A stretch of DNA of 64,000 nucleotides from Lentisalinibacter sediminis (GTDB taxonomy: Bacteria; Pseudomonadota; Gammaproteobacteria; Steroidobacterales; Woeseiaceae), in contig NZ_JAPDRF010000009.1 in assembly GCF_040706615.1 (NCBI RefSeq), positions 1 to 64,000 of the forward strand, read 5' to 3'. The position numbers and the translations under genes were made by a program. The notes under the pieces were generated by a model, which did no database searches, was not told the DNA's origin, and worked only from the letters and a program-made list of their open reading frames with translations. Shown here in pieces: positions 58,897 through 64,000 of this stretch. Numbering within the stretch: the first letter of the stretch is position 1; every line of letters begins with the position of its first letter.

Positions 58897-60514
58897 AAGC
58901 CTCGCCCTGGACGTCCGCGCCGCGGCCCGGGCGGCGCCTGCCCGCTTCGCCGCGCTGCTGGCGAATGCGCTGGGGCAGGCGGCCTGCACGGTCGCCCTGG
59001 CACTGGGCGCGAAGGCGGTCGTTGGCGGTGGCGCCGGTGGCGTCATGCTGGCGGTGCTGGTGGCGGCCGCGCTGGCCGGCGCGTGGCTGCGCGGACGAGA
59101 GCGTGTGGACGCGGAGGAGCTGGGTCAGGTCTTCGTGCACGGGCTGCGCCTGCGGCTGTTCGAGCATCTCCTCGGCGTGCCGTCGCGCACGCTGGCGGGC
59201 AAGCCGAAAGGTGGTGCCCTGGTGCGCTTCGTCGGTGACCTGCAGGCGATCAAGACCTGGGTGAGCCGGGGGCTCGCCCAGTTACTGGTGGCGCTGCCGC
59301 TGCTCGTAGCGGCGGTCGCCGTCCTCGCATGGATGGACGCGTTGCTCGGCGCGATGGCCGCGGGCCTCGTCGTCGTCGGAGGCTTCGGCGCCGCACTTCT
59401 CGCCGGTCCGCTCGCGGATGCCAATCGGCGTCTGCGTAACCGCCGTGGTCAGCTGGCCCGCTTCGTCACCGAGATGATGCAGGCGGTGCCCTCGGTCCAG
59501 GCCCACGGCAAGGAGTCCCGGGAGCGGCGCAGGCTCGACAGCCGCGGTGAAAAGCTGATCCACGCCGCCGGCGATCGCGCGCGCCTGGTGGGCCGGGTCC
59601 GCAGCCTGGTGCAGCTGCTGGGCTCGGGTGCCCTGCTCGCCGTACTGGTCGGCGGAGCCGGCCGGCTCGACGCCGCGGAAATGGTGGCTGCCCTGACCGT
59701 GGTCGCCTGGCTCACCACGCCGATCCGTGATCTCGGCCGGGTGTTCGAGTACTGGCAGGCAGCCGACGTGGCGCGCGAGCGCATTCGCGCCTTCCTGCGC
59801 TGGCCGCGGCTGCCCCGCAACCGCAGCGGCCGCCGTCTGCGCCGGGCCGCCGGCGAGCTGCGCTACGAGGCGGTGGTTGCCTGCCCGGGTGCCGCTCCGC
59901 TGGATCTCGCGATCGAGGCCGGCAGCGTCATCGCGATCACCGGTCCGAACGGCTGTGGCAAGAGTTCGGTGCTCGCCGCCACCGCCCGGCTGCAGGCTCC
60001 GGTCGCCGGCAGAGTGTTCCTCGACGGTCAGGATCTGGCCCGGGTACGCAACCGGGACATACGCCGCCACGTCGCCATCGTCGGGCCGGATCTGCCGCTC
60101 ATCCGCGGGTCCGTGCGCCGCAACGCCAGCTACCGCAGCCGCGGCATGACGCCACAGGCGTTCCGCAGCCTGATGCGCCGCTGCCGCCTGGAACACCTCC
60201 TGGAGGAGGGCGGCGACTCCCCGGACCGCATCGCCGAGGCCGGACTGAATCTCTCCAGCGGCGAGCGCCAGCGACTCGCTCTGGCGCGCGCGCTGTGGCC
60301 CGAGCCCAGCGTCCTGCTGCTGGACGAGATCGATGCCCACCTGGATGCCGAGACGCTCCGGGTGGTGAAGAACATCATCGCGGGTTTCCCCGGCACCGTC
60401 GTCGTCGTCACGCACGATCCGCGGCTGCTGGAGGCGGCGGGCCGGGTCATCGAACTGGCCGCAGACGGCTCGGTGGGTTCCGACCGGGCGCACGCCGCCG
60501 CAGACGTCGCCTGA
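58880..60514 (+). CDS. ABC exporter, fused membrane and ATPase domains (half-transporter)
   Basis: The 544-aa protein has an exporter-type membrane domain (about five to six helices between residues 18 and 270) and a C-terminal nucleotide-binding domain. The Walker A is GPNGCGKSS (about 355), the signature LSSGERQRLALARAL (LSSGE instead of LSGGQ) and Walker B SVLLLDEIDAHLD. The Q-loop is replaced by HVAIVGPDLPLIRGSV. It presumably dimerises and exports a lipid, peptide or small molecule. ATG 58880 overlaps the NTPase gene by 17 nt. Family alternatives include lipid A, bacteriocin and siderophore exporters. Confidence 0.85.
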   Translation: MPSQAESLALDVRAAARAAPARFAALLANALGQAACTVALALGAKAVVGGGAGGVMLAVLVAAALAGAWLRGRERVDAEELGQVFVHGLRLRLFEHLLGVPSRTLAGKPKGGALVRFVGDLQAIKTWVSRGLAQLLVALPLLVAAVAVLAWMDALLGAMAAGLVVVGGFGAALLAGPLADANRRLRNRRGQLARFVTEMMQAVPSVQAHGKESRERRRLDSRGEKLIHAAGDRARLVGRVRSLVQLLGSGALLAVLVGGAGRLDAAEMVAALTVVAWLTTPIRDLGRVFEYWQAADVARERIRAFLRWPRLPRNRSGRRLRRAAGELRYEAVVACPGAAPLDLAIEAGSVIAITGPNGCGKSSVLAATARLQAPVAGRVFLDGQDLARVRNRDIRRHVAIVGPDLPLIRGSVRRNASYRSRGMTPQAFRSLMRRCRLEHLLEEGGDSPDRIAEAGLNLSSGERQRLALARALWPEPSVLLLDEIDAHLDAETLRVVKNIIAGFPGTVVVVTHDPRLLEAAGRVIELAADGSVGSDRAHAAADVA

Positions 60515-60523
60515 GCGCCGGCC

Positions 60524-61387
60524 ATGACGCGTCATACCGCCGGCGGCGGCCTCATCGTGAAACGGAAGCTGGTGTGCGAGCCCCGCACCCGCTATCTGCG
60601 CTTCCTGCCGCGTGATCCGGATCCGGCGCGGCTGCCCATGATCTGCGTCCATGGCATCAGCCGTCATGCGCGGGGTCATCTGGAGGCCTTCGTGCCCTGG
60701 GCCGAGAGCACCGGCACGGAGCTGATCGCGCCGCTGTACGACCGCCGGCGCTATCGCGGCTACCAGCGCCTGCGGTCGTCCAACCGGCGCCTGCATGCCG
60801 CCGCGGCGCTGGACGCGATCCTCAACGAAACCGTCATGGACCGTCCGTGCCTGCTGTTCGGCTTCTCCGGCGGGGCGCAATTCGCGCACCGTTACGCGCT
60901 GGTGCGGCCCGGCAGGGTGGCCGCCCTGGCGATGGCCGCTGCCGGTTGGTATACCTTCCCGAGCCGCGCCGCGAGCTTCCCTTACGGTCTCGCGTCCGGC
61001 CGCCTGCCGGGATCGCTCGCCATCGACTACCCGGGCTTCCTCGGCCTGCCGAAATGCGTGCTGGTGGGCGACCGCGACGTGGAGCGGGACGACTCCCTGC
61101 GCTCGAACCGCCGCCTGGACAGCGAGCAGGGCGACAACCGGCTCACGCGCGCCACGGCCTGGGTGGAGGCCGTGAACCGGCAGGCTCGCAGGACGCCGGG
61201 AGCCCCCGCCTGCGAACTCGTGATCATGCCCGACGCGGGCCACGACTGGAACGAGTGCTATGCCAGCGGCGGACTCGCCCGCCGCGTCACCGACTTCTTC
61301 GACGGGCTGCAGCCGCAGGCCTCGGCAACCCCCGACTCGCCTTGCCCCCGCGTTGCTGCGGCGGGCGCTTATACGCCTTTCGATTGA
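60524..61387 (+). CDS. Alpha/beta hydrolase (polyhydroxybutyrate-depolymerase/esterase-like)
   Basis: The 287-aa protein has the oxyanion stretch MICVHGISRHARGHLEAFVP, nucleophile S115 (LLFGFSGGAQFAHRYA), an acid in VLVGDRDVERDD (D183 or D185) and H240 (IMPDAGHDWNE). No signal peptide is evident. It sits nine nt after the ABC exporter and 14 nt before the porin, which suggests it processes the exported or imported compound. Confidence 0.83.
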   Translation: MTRHTAGGGLIVKRKLVCEPRTRYLRFLPRDPDPARLPMICVHGISRHARGHLEAFVPWAESTGTELIAPLYDRRRYRGYQRLRSSNRRLHAAAALDAILNETVMDRPCLLFGFSGGAQFAHRYALVRPGRVAALAMAAAGWYTFPSRAASFPYGLASGRLPGSLAIDYPGFLGLPKCVLVGDRDVERDDSLRSNRRLDSEQGDNRLTRATAWVEAVNRQARRTPGAPACELVIMPDAGHDWNECYASGGLARRVTDFFDGLQPQASATPDSPCPRVAAAGAYTPFD

Positions 61388-61401
61388 CCATGGAGAGAAT
61401 C

Positions 61402-62565
61402 ATGCACACGTTACCGTGCCGCTTGCTGTTGTTCGGAATCCTGGCCGGGGCGGCGCCGATATTTACCGCCGCGGCCGCGGAGACGTCGTTCAGCCTGGAC
61501 GACGGCGCCGAGATCGAGTGGGACGACGACCGTTATCTCCGCGTGGGCGGGCGCATACACTACGATGTCGCCCGCTACGACGACGACGTGACGGTGCTCG
61601 AGGACGAGCAGGACTTCCGCCGCGCCCGCGCCATCCTGCGGGCCCGCTATGACGACTGGCAGTTCCGGGCGGATTACGACGTCGGCATCGTCGAGGGCTG
61701 GCGCAATCTGTATGTGCGCTACCGGGGCTGGAGCCGCAAGCGGCTCACCATCGGCAATCAGGTGGCGCCGTTCTCCCTGGACGATCTGGCCAGCAGCAAC
61801 GATCTCACTTTCATGGAGCGCTCGCTGGCCTCGGCTCTCAGCCCCGGCATGCTCACCGGTGTCTCGCTGCGGGCCTGGGGCGACGACTGGAGCGCCACTG
61901 CCGGCGTGTTCGGCGACGAGCTCAGCGATCTCGACCGGCGCACCGTCGACGGCACCTCGGTGATCGGGCGAGTGACCTGGGCGCCCATCCGCAAGAAGCG
62001 CCGGGTGCTGCACCTCGGACTGGCCCAGGAGTACCGCTCCGTGGATTCCAACGAGGACGTGCGCATCCGCGCGCGCCCCGAGTCCCGCCTGACTGACGAG
62101 CGCCTGGTCAACACCGACCGTCTCGCGGGCGTGGATACCCTCTGGACGACGGGGCTCGAGTTCATGGGCATCCTCGACAACGTCCGCCTGCAGTCGGAGT
62201 TCATGCGCATGGGGCTCAGCGGCGGCCCCAGCGAGGCCGACTTCACCGGCGGCTACGTGCAGGCCGGCTGGATCGTCACCGGCGAGCGTTACCGCTACAG
62301 TCGTTCCCGGGGTGTGCCCACGTCCGTGCGGCCGAGAGGGGACTGGGGTGCGCTGGAACTCTCGGCCCGCTACAGCACGCTGAATCTCGAGGATGGCCCG
62401 GTGACCGGCGGCGAGCAGTCCCAGATCACCGCGGCTGTCTCGCTCTATCTCAACGAGCAGCTGCGGGTCTCCGTCAACTACAGCCGCTACGATGCCGCGC
62501 CGAACACCGACGGCATCGACGAGGACGGCTCCATTCTGATGTTCCGCTTCCAGGCGGCGTTGTAG
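61402..62565 (+). CDS. OprP/OprO-like outer-membrane porin
   Basis: The 387-aa protein has a signal peptide (MHTLPCRLLLFGILAGAAPI..TAAAA|ET) and then beta-barrel sequence with alternating aromatic/polar strands, for example RARAILRARYDDWQFRADYD, WRNLYVRYRGWSRKRLTIGN and LELSARYSTLNLED. QVAPFSLDDLASSNDLTFME is the loop signature of the phosphate-selective porin family. The last strand ends MFRFQAAL. GGAGAG fixes ATG 61402 over the ATG four codons earlier. The substrate may be an anion or the exported product of the operon. Confidence 0.85.
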   Translation: MHTLPCRLLLFGILAGAAPIFTAAAAETSFSLDDGAEIEWDDDRYLRVGGRIHYDVARYDDDVTVLEDEQDFRRARAILRARYDDWQFRADYDVGIVEGWRNLYVRYRGWSRKRLTIGNQVAPFSLDDLASSNDLTFMERSLASALSPGMLTGVSLRAWGDDWSATAGVFGDELSDLDRRTVDGTSVIGRVTWAPIRKKRRVLHLGLAQEYRSVDSNEDVRIRARPESRLTDERLVNTDRLAGVDTLWTTGLEFMGILDNVRLQSEFMRMGLSGGPSEADFTGGYVQAGWIVTGERYRYSRSRGVPTSVRPRGDWGALELSARYSTLNLEDGPVTGGEQSQITAAVSLYLNEQLRVSVNYSRYDAAPNTDGIDEDGSILMFRFQAAL

Positions 62566-62575
62566 GAGTCGCGCC

Positions 62576-63574
62576 ATGCAGCACTTTCGCCGCGTCAGGG
62601 ATCACGTCGACCTCGCGCCACTGCTGGCGGAGCTGGCGGAGCACGATGCGCTCTGGGCCGCGCAGCCTGGCCGCCAGCTCACCGCGCCCGCGCAGCGCCA
62701 TACCAACGCCATCCCGATCCGCGGCCTGCGCCGCTCGCGTATCCGCGGCCGCCGGCGCCGGGACGTGCACGAGAGCCGCTACACGTCGCTGTCCGCCAGC
62801 TTCCCCGCCACCGTGGCGTTCATCGAGGCCTTCGCCGCCGAGCGCAACGGCAGCCTGGGCCGTGCCCGCTATGCCCGGCTGCCGCCCGGCAAGACGGTGC
62901 TGCCGCACACGGACCGTGGAGAGTACTACCGCTACCGTGACCGCTATCACCTCGTGATCCGCAGCGAGAAAGGCAGCCTGCTCCGCGCCGGCGGAGAGAG
63001 CGTGCGCATGCGTGAGGGCGAACTCTGGTGGTTCGACAACAAGGCCGTGCACGACGCCTGCAACGACTCCGCATCGGACCGCATCCATCTCATCTTCGAT
63101 CTTATCCCGGCGGATCGGCGGATCCCCGGCGGTGCGCAGGATCCGCGCCGGATTGTTGCCGGTGAACGCGCCGCCCGTGAGAGCAGGGCCGTGCAGGACG
63201 TGGCGCGCGCGGTGGCGCTCTACGTCAGCGCCCGCGAGCAGCCGGCGGAGTGGGCCGCGCTGCTGGACGAGGCGGGGCTGCTGGGCAGCGCCGAGAGCAA
63301 ACCCATCGCGGCGCTCGCGCGGCTGCTGTGGCCCGACCTGCGGTCGTCACGCCGCGCGTGCTACGAGTCGGCGATCGGCTGGTCGCTCGGCCTCATGGAC
63401 ATCGGCGCGATCGGGCCCGGCGACGTACCGGAGGCGGTCCGGGCTGCCGGCGGCCTCGAGGCGGTGCACGAACGCTGGCGGGCGGACCGGGATGCGGCGC
63501 TCTACGACTTCCGCGCGGCCGGTGCCGACGGGTATCCGGACGAGAGGTCGACTGGCGAATCCGCCGCCGGGTAG
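62576..63574 (+). CDS. Aspartyl/asparaginyl beta-hydroxylase-like dioxygenase
   Basis: The 332-aa protein has an AspH-type Fe(II)/2-oxoglutarate domain: RYARLPPGKTVLPHTDRGEY, with H125 (YHLVI) and H159 (DNKAVHDACN) as probable iron ligands and R169 (DRIHLIFDL) for 2-oxoglutarate. EGELWWFDNKAVHDACN matches the family EGK..FDDSFEHE block. The C-terminal half (190-330) is helical with no known motif. The family hydroxylates Asp/Asn in proteins or free substrates such as peptide precursors. AGGAG precedes ATG 62576, ten nt after the porin. Confidence 0.82.
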   Translation: MQHFRRVRDHVDLAPLLAELAEHDALWAAQPGRQLTAPAQRHTNAIPIRGLRRSRIRGRRRRDVHESRYTSLSASFPATVAFIEAFAAERNGSLGRARYARLPPGKTVLPHTDRGEYYRYRDRYHLVIRSEKGSLLRAGGESVRMREGELWWFDNKAVHDACNDSASDRIHLIFDLIPADRRIPGGAQDPRRIVAGERAARESRAVQDVARAVALYVSAREQPAEWAALLDEAGLLGSAESKPIAALARLLWPDLRSSRRACYESAIGWSLGLMDIGAIGPGDVPEAVRAAGGLEAVHERWRADRDAALYDFRAAGADGYPDERSTGESAAG

Positions 63575-63605
63575 TAGAATCCGGCGGAGTAGCGGAGGAG
63601 CCGAC

Positions 63606-63911
63606 ATGAGCGACGACAGGACGGACCCCCGGGCGCAGCGCCCCCTCGAAGAGAACGTGAAGTCGCGGTCCACCTGGCTGCGGCTGTTCTTCATGCTGGT
63701 GATCGCCTTCCTCTACGGCGTCTCGCGCTTCGTGCTCGGCGCCGTCGTGGTCGTCCAGTTCTTCTGGGTGCTGTTCACCGCCGAGACCAACGGCAACCTG
63801 AAGCGCTTCGGTCAGCAACTCGCCACCTATACCTACCAGATCGTGCGCTATCTCACCTTCAACACCGAGGAACGCCCGTTCCCCTTCGATCTCGACTGGC
63901 CGCAGGAGTAG
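63606..63911 (+). CDS. DUF4389-like membrane protein
   Basis: The 101-aa protein has one long hydrophobic stretch (LRLFFMLVIAFLYGVSRFVL, continuing into GAVVVVQFFWVLFTAET) and the typical NLKRFGQQLATYTYQIVRYL and FNTEERPFPF tail of DUF4389 proteins. GGAGGAG precedes ATG 63606, 31 nt after the oxygenase. Function unknown; it may belong to the operon or begin the next functional block. Confidence 0.85.
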   Translation: MSDDRTDPRAQRPLEENVKSRSTWLRLFFMLVIAFLYGVSRFVLGAVVVVQFFWVLFTAETNGNLKRFGQQLATYTYQIVRYLTFNTEERPFPFDLDWPQE

Positions 63912-63918
63912 GACGGGC

Positions 63919-64000
63919 GTGAGCCTCGGAGTCTTCTCCCTCGCCGGAAAGATCGTGCTGGTGACCGGGGGCGCCGGCGGCATCGGCGCCGCGACCGCAC
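63919..64000 (+). CDS. Short-chain dehydrogenase/reductase, N-terminal fragment (cut by window end)
   Basis: GTG 63919 starts MSLGVFSLAGKIVLVTGGAG, followed by GIGAATA, the TGxxxGxG NAD(P)-binding motif of SDR enzymes. A GGAG site overlaps the previous gene's end, seven nt away. Only 27 codons are visible, so the substrate class cannot be told. Confidence 0.82.
   Translation, partial: MSLGVFSLAGKIVLVTGGAGGIGAATA

Overview
The window is a high-GC chromosomal segment, probably from a free-living gammaproteobacterium. Pointers are a YheS-type ABC-F ATPase, an OprP-like porin, outer-membrane lipoproteins, GGAG-type ribosome sites and a Pseudomonas/Lysobacter-style REP family. A marine or halophilic lineage near Ectothiorhodospiraceae or Nevskiales is only a guess. 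No rRNA, tRNA, CRISPR or phage genes were seen. The one insertion sequence is the IS5-family end at position 1, which has landed inside a REP element.

Layout. 1-1760: IS end, a secreted PQQ-type sugar dehydrogenase and a small membrane protein. 1998-22403: a 20.4-kb run of four giant exported proteins (2243, 1176, 2159 and 1221 aa; lipoprotein, secreted, secreted, lipoprotein), all three junctions being overlapping TGATG, so they are probably translationally coupled. They carry Calx-beta, thrombospondin-3-like, PKD-like, FnIII-like and TIG-like modules and no recognisable enzyme. 22434-31734: small housekeeping and stress genes: LEA lipoprotein, PmtA-like methyltransferase, beta-carbonic anhydrase, diiron metallo-beta-lactamase-fold protein, a DUF3096 micro-protein behind a sigma-54 promoter, a serine hydrolase/GNAT operon and a DUF2165/methyltransferase/DCC operon. 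31866-39126: di-heme oxidoreductase, GntP permease, beta-propeller phytase, bactofilin and a Tat-exported amidase. 39158-51636: EF-G paralogue, glycosyltransferase-like protein, enoyl reductase-like protein, nitrilase-like protein, YheS, alpha/beta hydrolases, acyl-CoA desaturase and a secreted EEP nuclease/phosphatase.

52938-64000: a divergent pair of transcription units. Leftward is a DUF4382-type lipoprotein ending in a cytochrome c module with an unusual CXXXCH heme motif. Rightward is a tightly packed run of nine genes: a DUF6502 protein with a leaderless start inside a palindrome, DUF5666 lipoprotein, P-loop NTPase, ABC exporter, alpha/beta hydrolase, OprP-like porin, Asp/Asn beta-hydroxylase-like oxygenase, DUF4389 protein and an SDR cut by the window end. 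The combination of NTPase, exporter, porin, oxygenase and hydrolase looks like an undescribed envelope modification or export system; this is inference from gene order.

Nine REP loci (core GTAGGAGGGCCTTCAGGCCC or its GGGGCT..AGCCCC variant, mostly inverted pairs) punctuate the segment from 118 to 45568. None lies inside the giant operon or beyond 45568. Several supply stop codons, one supplies both ends of a gene, and one is translated inside a Tat leader. Functions come from motif recognition by eye; DUF names are from memory and unverified.
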